A stretch of 64,000 nucleotides of DNA. It comes from Silene latifolia (taxonomy: Eukaryota > Streptophyta > Magnoliopsida > Caryophyllales > Caryophyllaceae). Location: NCBI RefSeq assembly GCF_048544455.1, contig NC_133538.1, forward strand, positions 143,093,922 through 143,157,921, read 5' to 3'. The position numbers and the translations under genes were made by a program. The notes beneath the pieces are model-generated. The model was given only the letters and a program-made list of their open reading frames with translations. It was not told the origin of the DNA and made no database searches. Of the stretch, positions 12,981 through 22,535 are shown piece by piece (within the stretch, counting starts at the first letter, position 1; each line of letters begins with the position of its first letter).

Positions 12981-14048
12981 TAACATTTTGTGGGATTATA
13001 CCCCACCGTGCAAGCCACACACAAAAAAAAAAGAGAGAAATACGGTGTAGAGTGCGAGTATATCATAACTATTTAAGGCTGGACCAAGAAAAGAAAGGTA
13101 AAGTGACCTAGACCTAGCAAACGAGTCAATGAGGCCGGGTTCGAGTCAGGTTAATTTGGGTTCGGGTTTGCAAGGATTTGAGCAGGGTCGAGTTGAGTCG
13201 GGTCATTTTCGGGTAGGTTGTATTCAAGCTATTTGAGGATAACGCCATAACGGTCAGTTTGCGATAATAAACATTCGGGTTGGGTTAATTCGGGTTTCGG
13301 GTATTACATTTGTGTCCTTAGTTCGAGTGTGGGTAAGGTTAAGGTCAGGTTATATTCAGATCGGATCAGTTTTGCCATGTTTAAAGGTGAGGGTAAGAAA
13401 ACTCTCTAGAATAAGAGAGGCATAAGGAGAAACTTTTAAAAGAGCATCGAGACCTAATATAACAGTCAGAATGAGGTTTAAAAGAAAATGAGTCAGGAGA
13501 GTATTTTGATTATGAAAAAAAGAGCACAAATTAAACTCATTATCAGAAACGTTCCAAGAGCCATTGGCAATAACTGAGGAAATCAAACACTTGGTTGAGG
13601 TGGGAAAGAGAGATCCAAGAAAGGAATCAAAGAGGCCTAAGGGTGTATCTATATTTGTCATTTATCATACTTTAGATAATAATAAGATTAAAAGAGAGAA
13701 GATGTGTACATAATGTAGGTAACGCATACGATATTAAGTGAATTAAAATATAAATGGATTATCATTTTTCTTACGCATCATACATTTAGCCAATTATTTT
13801 AGAATCTATGCAAACGCATGAACAACATACTAGTTTTACCAATAATCAAGGGAAAAATGAACCCCAAAAGCTGCTCGATGTAGACGAGTTTTAGAATCAT
13901 AACCAAATTAATTAAGGTACCAACTTAGATAATTAACATTTGTTATAGATAACAGTTTGTTTCCTGAGGGAATTAAATAACTTCGCACCTAAGGTATAAA
14001 GCAAATACCAAGTAGTTGTTTGTGAGAAATATAGAGGTGTCCCAAGGG
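12981..14048. other. Intergenic, no recognised gene
   Basis: Right flank of the Gypsy element. 13125-13340 is rich in short GGGTCGGGTT-like repeats, probably degenerate. A 101-codon minus-strand open frame at 13356-13661 has no motif I recognise and I do not call it a gene. Confidence 0.5.
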
Positions 14049-14059
14049 TTTTTTTTTTT

Positions 14060-15168
14060 GGGTTATTTAATAAGAATAATCCAAAGTATGCCTCGTCTTC
14101 TCAAATTAATCCCAACCATACTTTAACCCGTATTAATCCGATCTTTACACTCATTTTTCTTATATCGCTTTATTGGAAGGGCAACCTGTTAAACAAGTTA
14201 CCCCTTTCCCCTTTTATTATTTGAACCACCATTTTTGTTTCTTTGTTCTCACCTAATTTACCAATCTTTATCATCCATCATCTTCCTTCTTTACCAATCT
14301 TCAAACAATCAAAACTCAATGACCCCATATACACCAGCATTCCCATAATATACACTTGTTTTGAAGTTGTCACAATGCTAATCTTCACATCGACATTCAC
14401 CTCACAGAGTCACAGCTGCCCAGATTCTCTGCCTTATGTTCTAACAGTGACTATTGAATTCTCATTGAAGTTGCGTAACCAAAGGAGCAGAATAATCTGA
14501 ATTACCACCCACTGAGACCTCCAAAATCCTCTCAATCTAAAACCCCAGATGAAAAATCAAAATCGAATTTTCTTTTACCTTCTCCGTTGATTCTACTACA
14601 ATGGCGTCTGACGAATTAGAGAGATGATGAAGGACGGAGATGATAGTAGGTGAGTAAAAAGTGGAGTACAATAACTATAAAGAGTAGATAAGTGAAAATT
14701 ACTAAAGTAAAACGGTTGTAGCAAATCTAAAGATATATCAAATTTTGACAACCCTAGATTTTATGGGGAAATTGAGTAATGGGTAGTTAGTGTTTGAAGA
14801 AATAATTAATGGGTTTTTGATTGAATTGAGAAATTTGGGGAAAATAATTAAAGTTTCAATGAGATATTTGAACACAAATAGGATTAAGATCACGCGAGTC
14901 ATGCAAATTAAGAGGTAAAAAAAATGGGATTAGTTGCTCCTGGGTTTACTGGTAAAAAAAGTCGTTGAAAAACGAAACAGACTGAAGAAGATGAAGATTT
15001 AAAGAAACCTACAAAGGTTCACTCTTCACCGGTTATAACAAGTCTAACATAAGGCTGGTGCAGTATAAGAAAAATGAGTATAAAGATCGGATTAATATGG
15101 GTTAAAGTATAGTTGGGATTAATTTGAGAAGACGAGACATAGTATGGATTATTCTCATTAAATAACCC
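14060..15168. mobile_element. Inverted-repeat MITE, Mutator-like (fold-back)
   Basis: Terminal inverted repeats of about 105 bp at 14060-14164 and 15064-15168, starting GGGTTATTTAATRAGAATAA and sharing TCGTCTTCTCAAATTAATCC. They differ at only a few bases. The flanks are T runs: eleven Ts on the left (14049-14059) and nine on the right (15169-15177), compatible with a 9 bp target duplication of Ts. Long inverted repeats with a 9 bp duplication fit a non-autonomous Mutator-like element. The interior of about 0.9 kb has no transposase. The subterminal AATAATCCATACTATG also occurs in the fold-back element at 19116. Confidence 0.8.
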
Positions 15169-15177
15169 TTTTTTTTT

Positions 15178-15871
15178 CTCAATATGAAAAATGACGCTCC
15201 TTGAGTTATAAAGTTTATGTCAAGTTCATAGATAAAAAAAATGATTCAACTACAAACCTCCTGATCATAAACTGTATCATCAACTTTTAAAACGACAATA
15301 CTACTCCATCACTGTCGCTAACTCCATCAGCAAACCACCCCCACCAACTATTACAACACCACTAGACGATCCTGACCTCCCGCCTCGACACACCACAGGA
15401 AAGAAAGCAGAGATGAGTACCCATCTCCCATAACCACGTGTGGCTGGTGATAACTCAGTCATATACTCACCCATCTGATCATATACACTACTCCTTCAGG
15501 GACTAATATACTCACATATATCAAATATAAGCGCTTGAGGCTATACCCAAAAATGCTGGTTAGTCTACAAACAAACCTATCAGGTAAGTCAAAAACAAAA
15601 ACAAAAAACAGTCTCACACTGCAATAATCGGAAATAAAGCCTGCTGATCGAGCTACAACTCAGAACAACTGATAAAATTTCATAAAACCAAGTCCTCATA
15701 AATTTATCTGGTAATCAGCTCATACATCAAATTCTACCATGGATCAATCATCCACGGAATTCCTGGTCTATCAACAAATTGAATCTACATTACCAGCACT
15801 AGAGAATAGCTATGATGACAATGGAGGTGTGGTAAACCTTTGATCTCAAGTCACAGTTTTGAGCTTAGATG
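15178..15871. other. Intergenic and TIC20 3' flank
   Basis: No ORF or repeat recognised. The part nearest 15872 must hold the TIC20 3' UTR and polyadenylation signals, but I cannot place them securely. Confidence 0.5.
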
Positions 15872-17319
15872 TTAATCATATGGAATTTGGATGTATGCAG
15901 CATCACAAACAAAAGGAACGTCAGCATACATGCCAGCGAGAGCACATCGCATAGCTTCGAGCACAGTGAATAAGTAGCCAAAAGCCACCGCTGTCCAAAA
16001 GTGCATGCCAAATTTGCCCCAGTAAACAGCAAGTGGCATCCAACGACTGATAGTACCAATTACCTGCAATGCAATTTCCAGCAACATTCCCATCACGACA
16101 TGGAACCTGAAGAAGTGAGGCCACTCCTTTCTCCTCACAATCCCAAGGTAAGCCATGAAGAAGTAAGCCATAAAAAACCAACCAGGTAGACTGCCAATGG
16201 ATTGAAAGAACGGGTATGTCAAAAACTCAAGGTCTTCGAGAAATGGATGAAGATGATAGGCTGTTCCTGCATACATCCATGTCTCATGGAGAGGCATGAG
16301 ATAAGGAAGGCAAGCTAAGGTTCTCCACCACCACCGGGGCTTCTTTGTCATTGGAGGGAAGCGATAACTGTAAGGAACATCCTTCGATGCTCGGGGAGCC
16401 ATGTCAGATCCTCTACGTTTAGGTATATGAGGAATGGTGCTTAACAACCCACCATGTTCACCACTCAAAAGTGAAGTTGATGAAGCTGAGAGAAGCAAGG
16501 ATGATGACGCCCTTGCCAAGTGGTGAGTAAGATCTAAAGGAAGACGCAAAAAGTCACAGCAAAAATAAGACAGGGTCATAGAGTAATTATGATCAATAAA
16601 TGCCCAAAAACTAGATCATAAAAATGGAAATTGACTTATAACTTGCCAAGACTCCAACGTACAAGAGTGGTGGCTCTGAGATATCTCATGCTAAGAACAT
16701 AACATTGTATAAATGCTAAACAATAGCATTATCCAAGTGCCTTAAGGTCTCTGAAAATGACAGTATAAGAGGACGTCTGATGATGTAGTAATCATAATTA
16801 TGCCCAAAATTGCATTGAACGTCTGCTAATTTACAAAAAGAACAAAAAAAATGCAACCAAATCAATCTGCCCTTTTATGCTCATTTCTCTATGTTCCAAC
16901 AACCTATCAACTTGAAAGTACAGATAAAATGTTGAATTTCACCTAAAAATAGTAAAATGTACCATAAATCAATTATCATACTTGTAATTTTTTCTAACAG
17001 GGTCTGTTGGCCTTGAGCGACCCTAATAACTAGGTTTGATGATGACCCAGCACTAGAGTCCAATCACTCACTGAAATACCATTGCATAGCTTAAATACCA
17101 AATGGAAAGAAGTGAAACGAACTGGTCAGAAAATCATGCTAACAATTACAATAGCTTACCTGCAAGACAATGTGACTTCATCCCCTCGCTCAGTCCATAC
17201 AAAGCTTTGACAGTTGGAAGTGAAGATTTTGCAGGCAAAGGAGTAGGCCGTGGCCAAGAAGCATTACAGAAAAGAGGCTTGCATCCTCTAGAATGCATTG
17301 TGTACCCATTTATGATCAT
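15872..17319 (-). CDS. TIC20: TIC20, chloroplast inner-envelope translocon protein
   Basis: Nuclear gene for the TIC20-I type subunit of the import complex of the chloroplast inner envelope, through which precursor proteins enter the stroma. Two coding exons: 17319-17160 (160 bp, ATG at 17319) and 16533-15872 (662 bp, stop TAA). The intron 17159-16534 has donor CAG|GTAAGC and acceptor CTTTAG|AT; the split codon is GAT. The joined product is 273 residues, the usual length of this protein. The N-terminal 90 or so residues are Ser-rich and basic, as expected for a transit peptide (start MIINGYTMHSRG). The mature part matches the family closely: KDVPYSYRFPPMTKKPRWWW, EWPHFFRFHVVMGMLLEIAL and the C-terminus CDAAYIQIPYD. 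Four hydrophobic segments are expected. No frameshift or stop is seen, so it is probably functional, a single-gene island among repeats. Confidence 0.95.
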
Positions 17320-18180
17320 TTCTTTAGCTGAAAACAGCAAATTACAAACATCAGCAAAAGGGCTCATAGAGAAGTTTTACCATATCTCTAGGTTGCATCA
17401 AACAATGCACAGATAAAATTCAAATTTGAAATTAGCCGCTACTACAGGAAACTGCAAGCAACAGAAGAAAACAATGCATAGATGGATTCTAGAGGGAGTA
17501 GGTCTCATACACGACACCCTATTACCTACCCACTATACGGCTATACAGCTATACTACATAGCCTAATCATACCTTTAGGATGGATTATGAGAAAAGATGG
17601 ATGAAATAAGAAAGATGGGCTACGGATTTTATTGTTGACATAACATTCTTAAAGCGGTCTCATAGGATAAGGGTCTCATCATAGAACTCCTCTAGTGGGA
17701 AGCCTAGTGTAATTAATCACAAAATCAAAATCCAGCATCCCACATTAGCCTTTCGGAGAAGTTCAACTTTATACGTTACAATCGCACTTCCACTTATGAG
17801 GATTTCCAGCTAACGCACGACTAACTAACAGGCGGATTACCTCGCAGGGGATAAAATGCGGAAATGCGAATGTCTATAAACAAGAAAGAGCAAGACTTTG
17901 TGTTAGAATGAAACAAATTCACTACAACTTTATAAAAATTGATGTTAATTTTTGGAAGACAAACCAAAAAAAGCAATCAAATTTCAAGCCAGAATCAAGG
18001 AATTCAAACAGCAATACAATAACTAAGCCATGGGGACAAGAATGGATAGAAGAAATGGGGGAGAGGAAAAGATAGAGAGAGATATACCTTAAAAGATGAG
18101 AAGAAGCATAGAAAATGAAGGGATTTGGAGTTGATTGGGAAGGAGAGGGGAGAGAGTTAAGTAGTTAGGGTTTTGGGAAG
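17320..18180 (-). promoter_or_regulatory. TIC20 upstream region with probable 5' UTR intron
   Basis: Just upstream of the ATG, the minus strand reads TTTGCTGTTTTCAG followed by CTAAAGAAATG, a good splice acceptor at about 17333. A matching donor candidate, TTTAAG|GTATAT, lies at about 18086. This suggests a 5' UTR intron of about 0.75 kb with the transcription start near 18090-18180. No TATA box is convincing. This is inferred from splice-site quality only. Confidence 0.45.
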
Positions 18181-18491
18181 AGTAAGCATGGTGGTGGATG
18201 ATCATAAGACTGGGCAAGTGTGATAAACTGGTTATGTAATTGATTGCAGATTTGGGGAGATTGAAGGGGTTTGGGATAAGGCTGAATCCAAGTAGTAGAC
18301 TTGGGAAACGGGTTACTTGGATTGGGTTTGTTTAGAATATTCGTTTTGAGTATACTGTTTCAAGTAATTAGGAAAGTTTATTGGTCAAACTCCTTAGGGT
18401 AAGATTTCTTTCTCATCATGGTTGAAGACATCTCTAAACCAATCTTTAGCACTCGAACATTTTCGTACGCTAATAAAGCTACACAACAGTA
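18181..18491. other. Intergenic between TIC20 and a LINE tail
   Basis: No recognised feature. The 5' boundary of the LINE fragment that follows is not clear and may lie within this stretch, from about 18380. Confidence 0.45.
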
Positions 18492-19043
18492 TTGGGAGTT
18501 GTTCACGCGAATGAGATTCTGAATGTCAATCATGCTTCTGAGGAGATTGGTGGTGATTTTTGGGTACCTCCTCAATCTGGCTTCTTAAAACTTAATGTTG
18601 ATACTGCTGTTGATCCAGACGGTTTTCGGGGACTTGGTATTGTCATTCGAAATCATGATGGAAGTGTTTACCGGACAGCTTGTAAGAGGTTGGAGGGCGA
18701 CTTTGAGGTGGATGTGACGGAGGCTCGTCGCTTCGGTTTGGTCTTGAGGTGGCCCACGATGGAGGAACTAATCGTATTATCCTTGAGACGGATAACTTAA
18801 AACTCTTCTCCCACATTAGTAAGAAACATGTTGAAAGATCGTCCTTTGGCAGGATCGTTGCTGATATCTTCTCTTTAACTTGTAGTTTTGAGTCTTTTAA
18901 TTGTTTACACGTTAGACGTAGTGGGAACAAAGTGGCTCATGCGCTTGCGAAACTCAGTCTTAGTCGTAGTAGTGATCAAGTATGGTATGAAGGGTATCCA
19001 AGTGAAATTGGAACGATTGTAAACTCTGATTTTCGTATTTTAA

Positions 19044-19087
<44 letters not shown>

Positions 19088-19109
19088 TATTTCAAAAAAA
19101 AAAAAAAAA
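18492..19109 (+). pseudogene. LINE 3' end with RNase H domain
   Basis: 5'-truncated LINE carrying the RVT_3 type RNase H domain found at the end of some plant L1 elements. One frame (18492-18800) gives FWVPPQSGFLKLNVDTAV and GLGIVIRNHDGSVYR; after a frameshift near 18740 another (18749-19048) gives NRIILETDNLKLF and RRSGNKVAHALAKLSLSRSS, the end of the domain. It is followed by an (AT)n run at 19048-19086 and a poly-A tail at 19094-19109. It differs from the LINE at 21150, which lacks RNase H. Not functional. Confidence 0.8.
19048..19086. repeat. (TA)n microsatellite
   Basis: About 19 TA units directly before the poly-A tail of the LINE fragment. Confidence 0.9.
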
Positions 19110-19553
19110 GAATATGGATTAATTAATGTGAATAATCCATACTATGTGTGACATTCTTATACTACCCTAAACTATGCAATAATTGACTATAATCCCAACT
19201 ATCCTACACTCTTCCCATATTGTACTTGTCCACTTTTTGTTCATTTAAAGAGGAGGCCTTCTTCTTCATTGTTCCTTTTCTCTTTTTTTCTTCCTATGAT
19301 CTCTAAGTTCCTGTACTTTCTTTCTCTTTCTTCTTGTTCCTTCTCCATTACATTACTTAGATTTTTCCCGGTTTTATGTGTTCTTGTATTTTTTTTCCAG
19401 TTATTTATTGCAAAATCCTCATTATGTGACACTATGTAACTCCCCTTCAAATGAACTAGAAGAAATTTCAAAATACGGAGTACTTGTTAAATATGACACA
19501 AAAATCTGAATTATATGATTGGATGGTATCCATGGTGGCAGACACTGACAGTA

Positions 19554-19680
19554 AGAAGAAGATTGCATGAAAAATCAGAACTCGGATTTGAGGAATGTGA
19601 GAGTAGCAAGCTAATTCAGAAGGAATTAGAGAAATTGGGTATTTTTGATTATAAATACCCAGTTGCTCTTACTGGTATTG
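19554..19680 (+). pseudogene. Captured fragment of IAA-amino acid hydrolase (ILR1-like), left arm
   Basis: One frame reads RRRLHEKSELGFEE, then [14 protein letters not shown] and [10 protein letters not shown]. This matches the N-terminal region of ILR1/IAR3/ILL amidohydrolases (M20 family), which release free auxin from amino-acid conjugates. Only about 42 codons are present, without metal-binding residues, so it is not a gene. The copy has drifted from the family at two positions relative to the other arm. Confidence 0.75.
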
Positions 19681-19870
19681 ATAATAAATACTCAGAAATT
19701 GCGTGTTGTCTAACCCGAACCCGAGCTTTTTCTTACCCTTAAATGACCCACTAGAAATAACCTCGAAATACACCCGACTTGTAAATGACGCAAAGAGAAA
19801 TAAGTAAAAATTGAACTTAAATTATGGGTCAATAATGGGTCAGACAACACGCAATTTCTAGGTATTTATT

Positions 19871-19999
19871 ATCAATACCAGTAAGAGCAACTGGGTATTT
19901 ATAATAAAAAATACTCAATTTCTCTAATTCCTTCTGAATTAGCTTACTACTCTCAAATTCCTCAAATCCGAGTTCTGGGTTTTCATGCAATCTTCTTCT
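19871..19999 (-). pseudogene. Captured fragment of IAA-amino acid hydrolase (ILR1-like), right arm
   Basis: Inverted partner of the left-arm fragment, reading [20 protein letters not shown] and [22 protein letters not shown] is closer to the usual family sequence than the left arm, so the right arm probably keeps more of the captured original. Confidence 0.75.
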
Positions 20000-20517
20000 T
20001 GCTGTTAGTGCCTGTCACCGTGGACACCATCCAATCATATAATTTTTTGTGTCATATTTAACAAGTACTCCGTATTTTGAAATTTCTTCTAGTTCATTTG
20101 AAAGGGAGTTACATAGTGTCACATAATGAGGATTTTGCAACAAATAATTGGAAAAAAAATACAAAAACACATAAAACTGGGAAAAATCTAAGTAATGTAA
20201 TGGAGAAAGAACAAGAAGAAAGAGAAAGAAAGTACAGGAACTTAGAGATCACAGGAAGAAAGAGAGAAAAGGAACAATGAAGAAGAAGGCCTCCTCTTTA
20301 AATGAACAAAATATCAAATTACCGACATTACACAGGTAAAAAAATTGGACAAGTACAATATGGGAAGGGTGTAGGATAGTTGTGATTATAGTCAGTTATT
20401 GCATAGTTTGGGGTAATATAGGAATGCCACACATAGTATGGATTATTCACATTAATTAATCCTTTATAAAACCACATATTAATTAAAAAAAGTAATAGCT
20501 CCCTTATATCTAACTTA

Positions 20518-20970
20518 GGAATTGTTTGGCTGCCTCTTAAAAACATGGGCACTTGAAAATCCCATGAATTGGGATTTTAGCCACTTGTTTGGTTGCATTT
20601 TTTTTAACTAAAATGGAGGAATTGGAACTTCCTACAGGAACTTAATTCCCACATGATGTAGTAATTGGCTTACCTAGCCCCCCCTTGGTCTTTCTCAATG
20701 TCTACATGCTTTATATTTGAGAATTACTATTCTACCCTTGTTCAAACCATTTAATATTTTTTATATTTGAGAGTAATTATTGTTATGAAGGATAAAACAG
20801 TATTTATTATCAAAAATCCTGGGAATTAAGGTACTCCAACCAAACAACATATAAGAACTTAATTCATGGGAAATGTGAATTACTTAATGGCAACCAAACA
20901 AGTGTAGGTTATTTTCCATGAATTGTAACTTACTACATGAATTAGATTCCTAGATGAACCAAACGACTCC
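20518..20970. mobile_element. Tourist-like MITE (PIF/Harbinger)
   Basis: A 453 bp element with imperfect terminal inverted repeats GGAATTGTTTGG and CCAAACGACTCC, flanked by TTA at 20515-20517 and 20971-20973. Subterminal inverted repeats continue inward (around CCACTTGTTTGGTTGC and GGCAACCAAACAAGTG). TTA duplications with GG..TGTTTGG ends are the mark of non-autonomous PIF/Harbinger elements. No coding capacity. Confidence 0.7.
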
Positions 20971-21069
20971 TTATACTTCTATATAAAAAGGGTTATAACA
21001 AGCCTAAGTGGAAGATTTTGCGTAATCTTTTTTGTTTCGGGTAAAATTATAGTTATTCTTAATGTAAGA

Positions 21070-21105
21070 CTAGCGCAACTCCCGTGCAAACGCACGGTAT
21101 TTTAG
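21070..21105 (-). mobile_element. Possible Helitron 3' terminus
   Basis: On the minus strand CCGTGCGTTTGCACGG forms a short hairpin, followed within about 10 nt by CTAG and then a T, the pattern of a Helitron 3' end inserted at an A/T site. The 5' end is not found; the element would run toward higher coordinates and have been split by the LINE at 21150. Confidence 0.35.
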
Positions 21106-21173
21106 ATACAGAGAATTTGACATTTAATTAAACTAATGCAGTTTACCTTATAAGGAAATCGAATTCACAATAT

Positions 21174-21174
21174 C

Positions 21175-21208
<34 letters not shown>
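21174..21208 (+). repeat. (GA)n run in the LINE 5' UTR
   Basis: About 17 GA units shortly upstream of ORF1. GA-rich runs in 5' UTRs can act as promoter elements in plants, but that is only a possibility here. Confidence 0.85.
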
Positions 21209-21212
<4 letters not shown>

Positions 21213-21265
21213 AAATCCCAAAAATATGCGATTTACTGCTTAAAACCCTAAAAAAAACCCTAAAA

Positions 21266-22531
21266 ATGTCGATCGATTGTAGCGATCCGGTTAAATTTCC
21301 TCCTCTAAGCTCTAATTCAAACAATAAACAATCTGTGGAAGCAACCCTAGTCTCAGATCCTTCAACGTCGGCGGTGATTGGAGGGCCTGGGAGTGGGGAT
21401 GGTAATAAATCTGCAAATATTAATCAAGTAGTTGGAATTGCACCATATAATTTGGATGGAATTGATCAGGGCGAGTCTTCTGACTGGGTTGTTCAGAATC
21501 GGAGGAAGGGTAAGAAAACTTTGCAAAGTATTCCGGAAGAAGTTGGTGAATTGCTTCAATTTTCTGATGAGGACGTGAAAGAGGAGTTAGAATATTGGAG
21601 GAATTCCGTATATGGCTTTATCCTGGGTGCTAATCCACCTGTGGAAGGGGTGGAAGGTTTCTTACGCCGCCTCTGGGCAAGCTACCCAATTGATAAGATT
21701 TCCTTTTGTGCTAATGGTGTTTTTCTGGTTCGGTTTAAGAATGCTACTGCTAAGGATCAAATCCTTCAACAGGGACACTTCCTTTTTGATAATAAACCTC
21801 TTATTATCAGACCTTGGAGTGAGGATGCGGCCTTAGAGAAGGAAGAGATCAAAGAAGTTCCAGTCTGGGTGAAGATTCATAATCTCCCGCTAAAATTTTG
21901 GGGGAAATGTCTTCCGAGAATAGCTGGGTTGATGGGTAAGTTTGTACGATGTGATGGTGCCACAACTGAGAAAACTCGGTTGAGCTTTGCCAGGGTGATG
22001 ATAGATGTCCCTTTTGGTAAGCCCATACCTAGTAATGTGAAGTTCATGGATTCTGATGGTAGCATTCTCAGTCTGAAAGTAGAATTTGAATGGAAACCTA
22101 TTTTATGTACTAAATGTCAAGGAATTGGACATGAGACTGCAAAATGTTGAAAAGAGAAAAAAAGGGATACACAGAAGGTTCCTGCACAGAAGGGGGGCCA
22201 GAAACAATGGAGACCAAAGCAAGCAGTTGTACCTGTTACAAGTACCTCTGTTGGCTCTCCAACTATTTCAGCTCCGTCTGTTACTGAGTGTACTCCTTAT
22301 GAAAAGCCAAATAACTTTGATGTGACTTGGGCTACTAATGGTAAGTATCATATGGCAAATACTCCTGCTCGCAAAATTATCAGGCATAGTAGACAAGAGA
22401 TTCTGGCAGCTAATTTTGGCTCTAACCATCTTAAAAAGGTGAACCTGCTAGAGTCTATTAACAGTGTTACCCCCAAAGTTAGAATAAGGACAAATGGTAG
22501 TGCATTACCTCCAATAGGGGGTAATGAGTAA
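21266..22531 (+). pseudogene. LINE ORF1 (DUF4283 and zinc knuckle), one in-frame stop
   Basis: RNA-binding protein of the LINE. The frame starts with ATG at 21266 and runs to 22531 with one TGA at 22148-22150. The middle part is a DUF4283 domain (FLRRLWASYPIDKISF, then VPVWVKIHNLPLKFWGK). It ends in a CCHC zinc knuckle, CTKCQGIGHETAKC, and the TGA follows directly after its last Cys. The downstream part is Lys/Pro-rich. The single stop cuts off the tail of about 126 residues but leaves both domains, so a shortened ORF1p could still be made. Confidence 0.85.
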
Positions 22532-22535
22532 CTAG

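Larger units (their letters stand above)
19116..20462. mobile_element. Giant fold-back element with captured gene fragment
   Basis: Two arms, 19116-19716 and 19837-20462, are inverted copies of each other around a loop of about 120 bp, so a transcript would form a hairpin about 600 bp long. Ends read GGATTAATTAATGTGAATAA, then ATCCATACTATG, also present in the MITE at 14060, which links the two families. No transposase is present. The inner part of each arm carries a fragment of an ILR1-like IAA-amino acid hydrolase gene. I see no clear target duplication; the left end lies a few bases from a LINE poly-A tail. Mirror-image ORFs in the outer arms are shadows of the inverted repeat. Confidence 0.82.

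Noticed and set aside
13356-13661. 101-codon minus-strand frame as a gene
   Set aside because: No motif, no splice or promoter context, and composition like the surrounding non-coding sequence.
17102-17416. 104-codon plus-strand frame
   Set aside because: It is antisense to TIC20 exon 1; the minus strand has the splice site and start codon.
19241-20280. Two similar frames starting MKFLLVHLKGS on opposite strands
   Set aside because: They are the mirrored arms of the fold-back element, not a gene pair.
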